DNA from: UBA2022 sp964621555 | GTDB lineage: Bacteria; Patescibacteriota; Dojkabacteria; SC72 | Length of the DNA stretch: 17,806 nucleotides | Reading direction: 5' to 3' | Assembly: GCA_964621555.1 (NCBI GenBank) | Contig: CAZUOO010000016.1 | Location: 1-17,806, forward strand | Part shown: one piece after another, positions 7,013 through 14,784 of the stretch | Layout: every line of letters begins with the position of its first letter | How positions within the stretch are numbered: position 1 is the stretch's first letter | Position numbers and translations under genes: made by a program | The notes under the pieces: model-generated | Told to the model about the DNA's origin: nothing | What the model saw: only the letters and a program-made list of their open reading frames with translations | Database searches by the model: none

Positions 7013-8770
7013 CTATACTTTACTACCTTTCTTAAATCCACTACTTTGTAGCTTCCATAAGGTTGCATATAGCCCACCTAGTTTAACAAGCCCTTCATGA
7101 TCTCCTTGCTCTACTAAACAACCCTTATCTATTACAAAGATCTTATCTACATTTTTAATGGTACTTAAGCGATGTGCAATAACTAATGTGGTGGTATCTC
7201 TACTCAATTCCTTAAAGGCGAGCTGGATGGCGGCCTCACTCTCACTATCCAACATGCTTGTAGCTTCATCAAAGATAACGATCTTAGGATTTTTAAGTAT
7301 AACCCTCGCAATTGCAATTCTTTGCTTTTGTCCCCCACTTAACTTGACTCCTCTCTCACCCACCATTGTGTCAAAACCATCTGGCAATGATTGAATAAAG
7401 TCGTATATTTGAGCTTTTTTTGTAACCTCAATTATCTCATCCATATGACTATCAAGTTCTTCCTCATTTGGGCTTAGTGCATACCCAATATTATACTTAA
7501 GCGTTCTGTTGAATAGGATTGGTTCCTGGGGTACAACCCCTATAAGTTCATTTACATTATCGGTACCCAACATTTTGACATCATGGCCGTCAATGAAGAC
7601 TCCACCATTTGAAACGTCATAGTATCTTAGTAGCAATCTTACTAGAGTGGTTTTACCTCCACCTGATGGGCCAACAAACGCCACAGTCTCACCCGGTTTA
7701 ATATCCATGTTAACTTTAGTTATTGCCTCTATGTTCTTATGGTATGAAAAACTTACATCCCTATACTCAACTCGTCCTTTAGGGTGCAATATCTCCTCGG
7801 GGGTATCAGGCTCATCAATTGAAGATTTTGAATCCATAAGCTCGTATATATCCTCGATTATAGGGATATTTTTAAATACCTCTCTAGTGGTGAATACAAA
7901 CGACATAACCTTGTTTGAAATCTGTATAAGGTATGTAACTACTACAACAATAGACCCAGCATCAAGCTCTTTTCTCATATATACTAGGCCTATCGAACCA
8001 ACGGCAAAAATCAAAATCCCACCTAATCTAGACATAAAATCGATAAACCTAAATGAGTTCTGGTAAGTCCTCACAGCAGCAACATTCTTAGCAACAAGCT
8101 TTGTCAGATAGTTAATCTCATCTTTCTTCCTGGCGAATGTCCTAACAGTCTCATAGTTTGTAACGCCATCGATAATTGCACTATTTCTTGAATACTCCGC
8201 ATCCTTAAGTGCATACCTTGTTTTCATATTATACTTCACTGCCAGAGACTGTAGAGGTGCAATGACTATAAGGGTAGAAACTATTAGGATAGCAATTTCA
8301 GGGGAAATGAAAAACATTATCACAATAGGGATAACTAATGAGAAAAGACTCTCCCATACCCAATATTCAAAATTCCAGAAGAAAATCAAAGGAGCAGTAT
8401 CTGAATTCATAATCTTAGATACAACTTTCCCCGTCTCTTTATTCGTATGGAAAGCGTAATCCAACGACATAACTCGCTTATATAGCTGATTTATTATATC
8501 TCCAATAACATTTGCAAAGACATAGGCTTTGGGCATGAATGTTGCGGGTTCTAGGATCAATGGAAGGGAAATTACGATTCCAATAACAATTAGAGGTGTA
8601 ATAATATCCCCACCTGTTTGAATAGCATTTACAAGATCCTTTAGTCTAAAGATTGCGTAGTTATTGAAGAATAGGAGGAACATTGAAAAGAAAATCCCCG
8701 TAAAGTATACCCACTTATATTTTAGAGCGAACTTAACGGTCCGAAAGTATAGTTTCAGTAGTTTTTTCAT
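7013..8770 (-). CDS. ABC exporter half-transporter (type IV, ABCB/MsbA-like), first of pair
   Basis: The 585 residues comprise a six-helix membrane domain and a C-terminal ATPase with Walker A GPSGGGKT (367-374), signature LSGGQ (477-481), Walker B IVIFDE (497-502) and switch His 533. The catalytic Glu is present in both partners, so neither ATP site is visibly degenerate, unlike many heterodimeric exporters. The near-identical layout and strong similarity to the gene at 5210-6961 point to tandem duplication. Export of a lipid, peptide or drug is possible, but the substrate is unknown. The ATG lies only 19 bases after the encoded CCA end of tRNA-Glu on the same strand, so both may share a transcript. 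No Shine-Dalgarno sequence is visible in that gap. Confidence 0.92.
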   Translation of the reverse strand: MKKLLKLYFRTVKFALKYKWVYFTGIFFSMFLLFFNNYAIFRLKDLVNAIQTGGDIITPLIVIGIVISLPLILEPATFMPKAYVFANVIGDIINQLYKRVMSLDYAFHTNKETGKVVSKIMNSDTAPLIFFWNFEYWVWESLFSLVIPIVIMFFISPEIAILIVSTLIVIAPLQSLAVKYNMKTRYALKDAEYSRNSAIIDGVTNYETVRTFARKKDEINYLTKLVAKNVAAVRTYQNSFRFIDFMSRLGGILIFAVGSIGLVYMRKELDAGSIVVVVTYLIQISNKVMSFVFTTREVFKNIPIIEDIYELMDSKSSIDEPDTPEEILHPKGRVEYRDVSFSYHKNIEAITKVNMDIKPGETVAFVGPSGGGKTTLVRLLLRYYDVSNGGVFIDGHDVKMLGTDNVNELIGVVPQEPILFNRTLKYNIGYALSPNEEELDSHMDEIIEVTKKAQIYDFIQSLPDGFDTMVGERGVKLSGGQKQRIAIARVILKNPKIVIFDEATSMLDSESEAAIQLAFKELSRDTTTLVIAHRLSTIKNVDKIFVIDKGCLVEQGDHEGLVKLGGLYATLWKLQSSGFKKGSKV

Positions 8771-8789
8771 CAGGTTTACAGTGATATAG

Positions 8790-8864
8790 TGGTGCCGCTA
8801 CAGGGAATCGAACCCTGGTTACATGATTGAGAATCATGTGTCCTAACCGTTAGACGATAGCGGC
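8790..8864 (-). tRNA. tRNA-Glu(CUC) with encoded CCA
   Basis: A full cloverleaf is readable on the minus strand: acceptor stem GCCGCTA/TAGCGGC, D-arm GTC/GAC, anticodon stem CATGA/TCATG with loop TTCTCAA (anticodon CTC, reading GAG), T-arm CAGGG-TTCGATT-CCCTG, discriminator A and an encoded CCA (8790-8792). It reads glutamate codon GAG; a UUC isoacceptor must lie elsewhere. The neighbouring ABC transporter gene starts 19 bases downstream. Confidence 0.97.
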
Positions 8865-8894
8865 GTACATAAATACATGCGATTTTATCAGAAA

Positions 8895-8923
8895 TTGACA
8901 ATATTATCTAGAAGGTATATCAT
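8895..8923 (+). promoter_or_regulatory. greA promoter
   Basis: Consensus -35 TTGACA (8895-8900), 17-base spacer and -10 TATCAT (8918-8923). Transcription would start near 8930, giving a leader of about 50 bases. That leader holds two copies of ATCAATATTT (8931-8940, 8956-8965), and the perfect inverted repeat TCAATA-TT-TATTGA (8957-8970) just before the start codon. Confidence 0.75.
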
Positions 8924-8980
8924 TATTTACATCAATATTTCCCCAAAATTATTTTATCAATATTTATTGAAAATACTGTG

Positions 8981-9439
8981 ATGAAAAACGAATATTTAGT
9001 AACAAAAGAGGGCTTAGAAAAATTAAAAGATGAATTAAACGAGAGAGAGAATGTAAGGAAACCTCAGATTAAAGAAACTCTAGAACAGATGAGGTCACAA
9101 GGAGACTTAAGAGAGAACGATGGATACTCTCTTGCAACTGAAGATTTCAAAGCAAATGAGCAGGAAATTAATAGATTAAAGGATATGATTCAGAATGCAA
9201 AGGTTGTTAAGGCAGTTAAGAAGGATCAAATAGAAATTGGAGACGTTGTTACAGTAGAAGACAAGGATGGAAAAGAGACCACTTTTAAACTAGGTGGTAT
9301 TGGTGAAGGCGATCCTTCTGTAAATGTTATATCTAATGAATCACCATTAGGAAAAGTACTAATAGGAAAGAGACTAGGAGCAAAGGTTAGTATTACAACA
9401 CCTAGAGGTGTTATAGAATATACAGTTAAGGCTGTTTAA
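8981..9439 (+). CDS. greA: Transcription elongation factor GreA
   Basis: Canonical GreA of 152 residues, rescuing backtracked RNA polymerase by stimulating cleavage of the transcript 3' end. The N-terminal coiled coil carries the tip GDLRENDGY (41-49) with the metal-holding D42 and E45. The C-terminal FKBP-like domain carries the NESPLGKVLIGKRLGA signature (119-134). ATG 8981 is preceded directly by an in-frame GTG (8978), which is also possible. No Shine-Dalgarno sequence is visible, and the six-base inverted repeat ends ten bases before the ATG. It is transcribed alone and converges with the kinase gene, with only four bases between the stop codons, so the 3' ends of the two transcripts probably overlap. 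Confidence 0.96.
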   Translation: MKNEYLVTKEGLEKLKDELNERENVRKPQIKETLEQMRSQGDLRENDGYSLATEDFKANEQEINRLKDMIQNAKVVKAVKKDQIEIGDVVTVEDKDGKETTFKLGGIGEGDPSVNVISNESPLGKVLIGKRLGAKVSITTPRGVIEYTVKAV

Positions 9440-9443
9440 TCCA

Positions 9444-10151
9444 TTAAGGGTGTAAGTGTGTACCAGACTCAAATACTGAGTCTAACTTTCTCTTGGATTT
9501 AAAAGATGATCCACCTGATACCCAGAATGATATCTCCTTATTACTTGCAAAAAGTGCACACTCCACACTAATAGGTATGTGTAAATTAGGAGTATGATTA
9601 TCATTAGTACTAGAAATACCAAACATCTTTCTATACCTATCCCATGTAATATCACTAATCAATGTAGCTTTGGGATCCTTCTTTGGATCACCAGTATAAA
9701 TACCATCAACATCAGATAGTTTATGAACCTTCTTCAATCCTACAACGTCTGCAAAAACAGCAGCATCCATATCTGTACTCCAACCATGTTTAAGGCCACC
9801 TGAAATCATTACACCAGTGCCATGCATGAGGAATTCATATGCATCACCTAAAGATTCAGGATTGAAGATCTCCTTATCCCCCAAATATCCCTTTAGAATA
9901 TAGGCATTGGTTTGAGTTAACTCCATACTCACGGAGTGTACATCGTTTATATCCTTGATGTGCTTTTTGACAGACATTCCAATCTCCCGTGAAAGCTTCC
10001 CTCCCCCTACCACAATTACAATCATCTCATACTCCGACCTCTTCCTTTTATACCAATCCTTAATCATATCTAAAACCTCTGTATTCAAGCTCAACCCTTC
10101 CTTATATATTAACGAACCCCCCACTTTTATTACAATTCTTTTTTTCATCAT
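9444..10151 (-). CDS. Amino-acid-kinase-family protein, probably UMP kinase
   Basis: The 235 residues show the amino-acid-kinase fold signatures: KVGGS (9-13), VVGGGKLSRE (47-56), GWSTDMDAA (123-131) and DVDGIYTGDPKKDP (147-160). The closest resemblance is to uridylate kinase, especially the archaeal-type form with STD and DGxYxxDPKK. UMP kinase makes UDP from UMP and ATP for RNA and cell-wall precursors. Other members (carbamate, glutamate or isopentenyl-phosphate kinases) cannot be excluded. The ATG overlaps the stop of the upstream membrane-protein gene as ATGA, so translation is coupled. It is the last gene of a three-gene operon. A second ATG directly follows the first. Confidence 0.78.
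   Translation of the reverse strand: MMKKRIVIKVGGSLIYKEGLSLNTEVLDMIKDWYKRKRSEYEMIVIVVGGGKLSREIGMSVKKHIKDINDVHSVSMELTQTNAYILKGYLGDKEIFNPESLGDAYEFLMHGTGVMISGGLKHGWSTDMDAAVFADVVGLKKVHKLSDVDGIYTGDPKKDPKATLISDITWDRYRKMFGISSTNDNHTPNLHIPISVECALFASNKEISFWVSGGSSFKSKRKLDSVFESGTHLHP
9465..9483 (+). terminator. Perfect hairpin downstream of greA, inside the kinase 3' end
   Basis: AGACTCA-AATAC-TGAGTCT is a perfect 7-bp stem with a 5-base loop, 25 bases after the greA stop. It is followed only by a weak pyrimidine run (CTTTCTCTT), not a clear T-tract. It may mark the greA mRNA end; it lies inside the coding frame of the convergent kinase gene. Confidence 0.3.
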
Positions 10152-10945
10152 AGACTTAGGATTAATATAATAGACATTAGAGTGTACATCAAAGCAGGAA
10201 TATAGTCCTCTAATTTACGAGATCCTGAGAAACGTACATTCCACAGTGATACTATTAGGTAGTATATTGCAGTTACAATAGCAGGTTGCATATATATGTT
10301 CATATTTCGGGTACCCCAAAGTATTATGGCAATTAGAATTGAGGCTACTACTGCCACAATCGTAGATGTTGTCTCCATCTTTCTATATACATACAACATA
10401 TGTTGAAGAGAGAGAAAGGCGAAGAGAGTAACCAGAGGTACCAAATATATATCCCTAAAACCCACCCTATTTAAGACAGAAAGTAGCAGATAGAAGATTA
10501 CAATATTACAAAAATCATATACAAATCTAGTCATGGAATCTACGAAATAGACCTTCTCCATTGAAGACCTAATCCGCAACATTAACAAAAAGAAAAGTGA
10601 TGAAGATACAACTATAACCGTTTGAGCTATATACATATTTTCATTGAAGAAAAGAAACAATGCAATAGAGAACCAAAAAACCACAGGCATAATTATATAT
10701 GAGAATAATCTAGCCTTAAGATTAACACTCATGTTAGAAACACTCTTCTTAGAGACCTTCTTCATCCCAAACAGCTTAAGAGTAGTTAAGAACCACGAGA
10801 AAATCAAGATGAGACCAATTAGTGATGTTCCTAAATATACCAGGGGAGATACTACATACTGCTTAGTTACCAGTAGTTCTAAGGTTAGGAATATGTATGA
10901 TACATATACAAACTCTCTTTTAAATTGTTTTATTAAGTTGAACAT
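10148..10945 (-). CDS. Polytopic membrane protein of unknown function
   Basis: I do not recognise the family of this 265-residue, very hydrophobic protein. About eight or nine membrane helices can be seen (roughly 12-30, 34-58, 84-103, 107-124, 140-158, 166-186, 195-211, 217-238 and 247-264). Between them are basic cytoplasmic loops, for example MKKVSKKSVSN near 61-71 and IRSSMEK near 125-131. It starts one base after the stop of the CAP-domain gene and ends in a 4-base overlap with the kinase gene, so it is the middle gene of a tight operon. No catalytic motif is visible. A transporter, or a membrane enzyme acting with the surface protein, is possible but unsupported. Confidence 0.75.
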   Translation of the reverse strand: MFNLIKQFKREFVYVSYIFLTLELLVTKQYVVSPLVYLGTSLIGLILIFSWFLTTLKLFGMKKVSKKSVSNMSVNLKARLFSYIIMPVVFWFSIALFLFFNENMYIAQTVIVVSSSLFFLLMLRIRSSMEKVYFVDSMTRFVYDFCNIVIFYLLLSVLNRVGFRDIYLVPLVTLFAFLSLQHMLYVYRKMETTSTIVAVVASILIAIILWGTRNMNIYMQPAIVTAIYYLIVSLWNVRFSGSRKLEDYIPALMYTLMSIILILSL

Positions 10946-10946
10946 A

Positions 10947-12305
10947 CTAGATTATTGAGCCTCCAAATCCATTTAAAGTACCAACAAGCAAGAGCAACCA
11001 CCACATAGATAGTGAGAATAGACTCCCCCTTTTCTCCTTTACCATACCCTTTCTCACATACACAGTTATCTCTATTAGCAATAGGATGAAAATAAATATA
11101 ACGAATACGGTATTTACAGTATCTTTAATATTTACGCTATTAAGAAAACCTCCTAAGACATCCCCCTCACCAGTCTCAAACCTATCCGTAATTTCAAGCT
11201 CAAGAGTATTTCCATACTCATCGCTAGCAATTAGTACCACCTTATCTGTAGCACCAATATTATCAACTGTAATTCTATATATCCCCTCTATAAAGGTAGA
11301 GGCGTATACCTTAGAGCCAATCACCAAAGTGATATCAGGATTATTTTCTGCAGTTGTTACATCCACTATCCAATCTCCTGATAGTTCATTGATTACAATA
11401 TCTTCATCCTCAATCCTTGGAGGGGTACTATCCACTTTGAATGTGGCACTATCCTTTACGTCCTTATCTTCATCTGACAAAGTAGCGGTTATTTTATGAT
11501 CTCCCTCAGCCCAATCAGAATTTCTAGTGAAATCCCAAAGCGTACCGTTTGTAGATAGCTTCCCTACTACTTTCTCCCCATCAAATATCTCTACAGAGTA
11601 CTCATCCTTATTCACATTTGTAACCTCACCCTTAACAGTAAATGAGGGATCTGTAACCACAGAGTTTTCAGTTGGGTATGTAATTTTAATACTTTTTATG
11701 TCTCCCTTTTCTATTGGTTCTTCAACGACGGGTGGGGGTGAAACTGGAATGGCTGGAGTAGTGGCAGAGGTGGTATTACCAAACATCTGCACCACCAACG
11801 TTACATTCTCTCCCAAAAGGACTCCATCGAGGGTGGCAATTCCTACCTCTTTATAGTTACCACTAAGGATATTTTCACGATGGGTGGGACTAGCCATCCA
11901 CGCCTGAACTACACCTTCAGAGCTTTTAAAACCTTTCGCAAGGTTTTCACCAGCATATATATACTGATACCCGGCTCCTTTTATGAATTGCCAAGGGGTT
12001 TCCCCATTTGGTCCGAAATGGTCCCAATACTGCTCCTTGAACATATTATTGGCTTTAGCAAGAGCTGCAGAGTTGAGTCGGGAATTTTCAGTTAAGACAG
12101 GGAGACCGTATTTCTGCCTCTCTACATTTGTTAATGCAATTACATTGTTCTTACTTATACTACTTGCCTGCGCCTGTGAAATACCGAGAAAACCTCCTAG
12201 TGTGTTTACAGAGAGTAATACGAGGGTGTATGCAATTAAGGCTGCATTTCTAAGCAAATATGGCTTATATCCATTCCTATTATTGGGCAAGAACCAGTTC
12301 TTCAA
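10947..12305 (-). CDS. CAP/SCP-domain surface protein with Ig-like repeats and C-terminal membrane anchor
   Basis: The 452 residues begin with a basic, hydrophobic export segment (about 17-47, ending QAQA). A CAP domain follows (about 52-176), with DHFG (95-98), AGENLAKG (118-125) and SPTHRENIL (139-147), giving the family pocket residues H96, E120 and H142. A Pro/Thr linker (177-197) leads to two Ig-like beta domains (about 203-293 and 296-375). The last segment has two membrane helices (about 398-416 and 430-447). Bacterial CAP proteins are mostly extracytoplasmic and of uncertain chemistry; adhesion, binding or peptidase-like roles are proposed. The TTG start at 12303-12305 is required: an in-frame TAA is 15 bases upstream and no ATG intervenes. 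First gene of a three-gene operon. Confidence 0.88.
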   Translation of the reverse strand: MKNWFLPNNRNGYKPYLLRNAALIAYTLVLLSVNTLGGFLGISQAQASSISKNNVIALTNVERQKYGLPVLTENSRLNSAALAKANNMFKEQYWDHFGPNGETPWQFIKGAGYQYIYAGENLAKGFKSSEGVVQAWMASPTHRENILSGNYKEVGIATLDGVLLGENVTLVVQMFGNTTSATTPAIPVSPPPVVEEPIEKGDIKSIKITYPTENSVVTDPSFTVKGEVTNVNKDEYSVEIFDGEKVVGKLSTNGTLWDFTRNSDWAEGDHKITATLSDEDKDVKDSATFKVDSTPPRIEDEDIVINELSGDWIVDVTTAENNPDITLVIGSKVYASTFIEGIYRITVDNIGATDKVVLIASDEYGNTLELEITDRFETGEGDVLGGFLNSVNIKDTVNTVFVIFIFILLLIEITVYVRKGMVKEKRGSLFSLSMWWLLLLVGTLNGFGGSII

Positions 12306-12333
12306 TCCGAGCAGTGGTTAAGTAATTAAATAC

Positions 12334-12362
12334 ATATTAAAATATATAGATAATCTTGGCAA
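12334..12362 (-). promoter_or_regulatory. Promoter of the CAP-protein operon
   Basis: Minus strand: -35 TTGCCA (12357-12362), 17-base spacer and -10 TAATAT (12334-12339). The start site would be near 12327, leaving about 22 untranslated bases before the TTG. Its -35 overlaps the -35 of the divergent promoter. Confidence 0.6.
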
Positions 12363-12385
12363 TTATATTGTAATGCCTGTATCAT
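12356..12385 (+). promoter_or_regulatory. Promoter of the YibE/F-family gene
   Basis: Plus strand: -35 TTGGCA (12356-12361), 18-base spacer and -10 TATCAT (12380-12385). Transcription would begin near 12392. The ribosome binding site GGAG (12401-12404) follows, eight bases before the ATG. Confidence 0.6.
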
Positions 12386-12412
12386 TTTAATTATAAATTT
12401 GGAGTTAGAGAG

Positions 12413-13483
12413 ATGTTAAAAATACTATATGGGATTGTATTTCTGCTAATAATGAGTACCCCTATACTGGCGAGTACCGATGAGGCGTTGTACAAAGGAA
12501 AGATAGAGAGGGTTGAGGTAATAAGTGTCTCAGAGAATACCAACGTTTTGAAGGCACGTATAAGGCTCCTTGATGGAGCTAGAAAGGGCGATATAGTATC
12601 TCTCGAGCAAAGTATACTTACAGGTGAAAGTACCGTTGAATATAGCAAAGGGGACAAGGTATTGTTAACTCAATCCAAAGACCTAGATGGAAAAGAAACT
12701 TTCTATATTACTGACTTCCATAGAACAGATAGCTTACTCATTCTCTTCGGATTATTTGTATTAGTGACTTTTGTGGTGGCAGGACTTCATGGGTTACGGG
12801 CAGTGGTTTCAATGTTTTTCTCCTTTATCATTATATCCAAGATTACCCTACCTTTAATTGTAAATGGTAGTGACCCAGTATTTGTAACTACCATTACAGC
12901 AATTATTCTAATTCCTGCAATCTTCTATATTTCTCACGGTTTTACAAAGAAGGCCAATATTGCAATTATTGGAGTACTAATCTCGATAGTTATAACTACA
13001 TTCCTAACTAGGTTCTTCGTAGATTTCTCCCACATTACCGGCCTTACGGATGATAATACGATCTTCCTACAATTTTTTAATGGTGGTAATTTTGATCTAA
13101 AGAGTATTTATATCGCAGGGGTAATTATTAGTTTAAGCGGTATTTTAGATGATGCTACAATTTCACAGGTATCAATTGTAGAGCAGTTGGTTCAGTTGAA
13201 TAAGAAGATGAAGGGTTATAGTTTGTATCAGAAAGCTATGAGTGTAGGTAAGGATCATATTTCATCAATGGTTAATACCCTTGTATTAGTATATGCAGGT
13301 TCTTCCCTCCCCCTCCTCCTTATATTCTTAAACTCCGAATATCCTATTGGTCAACTTGTTAACCTAGAGATTATTACAGAGGAGATTGTACGTACATTGG
13401 TAGGTAGTATAGGTTTAATACTTGCTATACCAATAACTACATATATAGCAGCGAGGAATTATACCCAAAATCAAAAAGTGTAG
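12413..13483 (+). CDS. YibE/F-family membrane protein
   Basis: The 356 residues begin with a signal-like helix (about 3-20). A small extracytoplasmic beta-rich domain follows (about 25-100), with patterns such as LDGARKGDIVSLEQ, then about seven or eight membrane helices from residue 107 onward. The family signature SGILDDATISQ (242-251) and the GKDHISSMVNTLVLVYAGSSLP segment (279-300) are clear. YibE/F proteins are widespread in Firmicutes and related bacteria; their biochemical role is not established, and a transport function is only suggested. ATG 12413 has the ribosome binding site GGAG at good spacing. The gene is transcribed alone, divergent from the CAP operon. Its stop codon is directly followed by the HU terminator on the opposite strand. 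Confidence 0.9.
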   Translation: MLKILYGIVFLLIMSTPILASTDEALYKGKIERVEVISVSENTNVLKARIRLLDGARKGDIVSLEQSILTGESTVEYSKGDKVLLTQSKDLDGKETFYITDFHRTDSLLILFGLFVLVTFVVAGLHGLRAVVSMFFSFIIISKITLPLIVNGSDPVFVTTITAIILIPAIFYISHGFTKKANIAIIGVLISIVITTFLTRFFVDFSHITGLTDDNTIFLQFFNGGNFDLKSIYIAGVIISLSGILDDATISQVSIVEQLVQLNKKMKGYSLYQKAMSVGKDHISSMVNTLVLVYAGSSLPLLLIFLNSEYPIGQLVNLEIITEEIVRTLVGSIGLILAIPITTYIAARNYTQNQKV

Positions 13484-13485
13484 AC

Positions 13486-13549
13486 AAAAAAGGGGCCCTG
13501 GAATCCTACAGATATATTATAAATAAATATCTGCAAGAAACAGGGCCCC
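13486..13549 (-). terminator. Intrinsic terminator of the HU gene
   Basis: A perfect 9-bp GC-rich stem GGGGCCCTG/CAGGGCCCC (13492-13500 and 13541-13549) is followed on the minus strand by a run of six T (13486-13491), as expected for a rho-independent terminator after HU. The 40-base loop holds a second perfect stem CAGATAT/ATATCTG. On the plus strand there is no T-tract, so it should act mainly leftward. Confidence 0.85.
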
Positions 13550-13587
13550 AGTAATACTTCTCTTATACAGAGAAATACCGGCAGCTA

Positions 13588-13860
13588 TTACTTAACAGCC
13601 ATCTTAAGAGCTTTTCCAGCTTTGAAAGCAGGAACTTTAGAAGCAGGAAGATTAATCTTAGACAAAGTCTTAGGATTGATTCCTACTCTTGCTGCTCTGG
13701 TTCGAACTTCGAACTTACCGAAACCTGTGAGAAGAACAGAGTCCCCCTTCTTAAGAGCTCCAGTAACTGCGTCGAGCATAGCATCTACAGCCATAGTTGC
13801 TTGCTTTTTGGTGAGACCTGCTGCTGATGCAACGGACTCTACAACTTGTTGCTTTAACAT
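13588..13860 (-). CDS. hup: DNA-binding protein HU
   Basis: This is a typical 90-residue HU/IHF-family protein that dimerises, bends DNA and helps package the nucleoid. The helical N-terminal half (AAGLTKKQATMAVDAM) leads into the GDSVLLTGFGKFEVRTRAAR core (38-57). The DNA-binding arm GINPKTLSKINLPASKVPAFKAGKALK (60-86) contains the conserved intercalating proline in the INLPAS segment. The ATG has a perfect ribosome binding site, AGGAGG at 13870-13875 with a 9-base spacing. A consensus promoter lies about 80 bases upstream and a strong terminator downstream, so this is a monocistronic, probably highly expressed gene. The 5' leader contains the inverted repeat TAACTAT/ATAGTTA (13896-13902 and 13919-13925), a possible hairpin or operator. 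Confidence 0.97.
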   Translation of the reverse strand: MLKQQVVESVASAAGLTKKQATMAVDAMLDAVTGALKKGDSVLLTGFGKFEVRTRAARVGINPKTLSKINLPASKVPAFKAGKALKMAVK

Positions 13861-13939
13861 ATGAGTATACCTCCTTTCTTAAAGAGATAGAGAGCTAACT
13901 ATTATTATATTAACAACCATAGTTATACTTTCTACTCTT

Positions 13940-13968
13940 AAAATATTGCAATTACAGGGAAATGTCAA
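13940..13968 (-). promoter_or_regulatory. HU promoter
   Basis: Minus strand: perfect -35 TTGACA (13963-13968), 17-base spacer and -10 TATTTT (13940-13945); start near 13933, leader about 73 bases. The -35 is enclosed by the inverted repeat AATTACA (13950-13956) and TGTAATT (13976-13982), a possible regulator site. The outer half touches the ymdB stop codon. Confidence 0.78.
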
Positions 13969-13980
13969 GATTGCTTGTAA

Positions 13981-14772
13981 TTATAGGGTTTTATTTATAC
14001 GTTTGATGCTCTTGGAGGATTTGGGTGAATCAATTTCAATTACCACTGCATCAAATCGAACAGGTCCCTCCTCTTCAATATCGTATCGTGGTGAGTATGG
14101 GTACATACTTTGTTGAAATATTATTTCCTTTTTAACCCAGAGAGAGGAGTTTAGAGGTCCCACCATACCAACGTCTGTAATATATGAAGAACCTTGTGGT
14201 AAAAGCCTTTCATCAGCAGTTGGGATATGAGTATGGGTTCCCAAAACTCCACTAACACGACCATCTAGGTATAGCCCAAAAGAGACCTTTTCGGAGGTGG
14301 ATTCAGCATGCATTTCAACAAGAATACCAGCATATTTAGCATGGTCTATTCCCTCTAGAAACTGGTCTATACGCCTAAAAGGTTCTGAAATTGTACGCTC
14401 ATTCATGAAGCCATGACCTATAACAGTAATTACTAGAAGTTTACCCTTTTTACCTAAATCTATCTCTCCATAACCTTTTCCAGGTAGATCATCGGGGTAG
14501 TTAAGACCTCGAATTATTGGGAAATCTCCTCCAAGGAGTTCATGGAAGTCATCCCTTCTCCATATATGATTACCTGCGGTCATGAAATCTACGCCAGCAT
14601 ACATAATCTCATTTACTGTTTCTACTGTAGCCCCCCTACCGTGTGCAGAGTTTTCAATATTTGTTATTACGACATCTATATCCTCTTCCTTCTTTATTTG
14701 AGGTATTAGCTCCATCAGAGCTCTTCTACCAGGCTTTCCACATACATCACCTATGAATAATACTTTAATCAT
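13981..14772 (-). CDS. ymdB: YmdB-family metallophosphoesterase (2',3'-cyclic-nucleotide phosphodiesterase)
   Basis: The 263 residues match the TIGR00282/YmdB family, a calcineurin-like fold with two metal ions. Metal-site residues are all present: D9 (GDVCGKPGR), E40 and N41 (NIENSAHGRG), N68 and H69 (AGNHIW), H155 (EMHAEST), and H180 and H182 (GTHTHIPTAD). In Bacillus subtilis, YmdB hydrolyses 2',3'-cAMP/cGMP and influences biofilm gene expression; the gene lies beside rny there. Here too it follows rny, with a CYTH gene between, 12 bases after the CYTH stop and without a visible ribosome binding site. Length is typical. Cytoplasmic, no signal peptide. Confidence 0.94.
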   Translation of the reverse strand: MIKVLFIGDVCGKPGRRALMELIPQIKKEEDIDVVITNIENSAHGRGATVETVNEIMYAGVDFMTAGNHIWRRDDFHELLGGDFPIIRGLNYPDDLPGKGYGEIDLGKKGKLLVITVIGHGFMNERTISEPFRRIDQFLEGIDHAKYAGILVEMHAESTSEKVSFGLYLDGRVSGVLGTHTHIPTADERLLPQGSSYITDVGMVGPLNSSLWVKKEIIFQQSMYPYSPRYDIEEEGPVRFDAVVIEIDSPKSSKSIKRINKTL

Positions 14773-14784
14773 TATAATTGCACA

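Noticed and set aside
11086..12321. Several plus-strand frames opposite the CAP-domain gene
   Set aside because: Ser/Thr-rich antisense shadows; the minus-strand frame has recognisable CAP motifs throughout.
12391..12657. Minus-strand 88-residue frame opposite the YibE/F start
   Set aside because: Overlaps the ribosome binding site and signal segment of a well-supported gene and shows no motif of its own.
13896..13925. Second HU promoter or riboswitch in the leader
   Set aside because: A 7-bp inverted repeat and an AT-rich TATAAT exist, but no matching -35 or riboswitch core is visible; kept only as a possible hairpin or operator.
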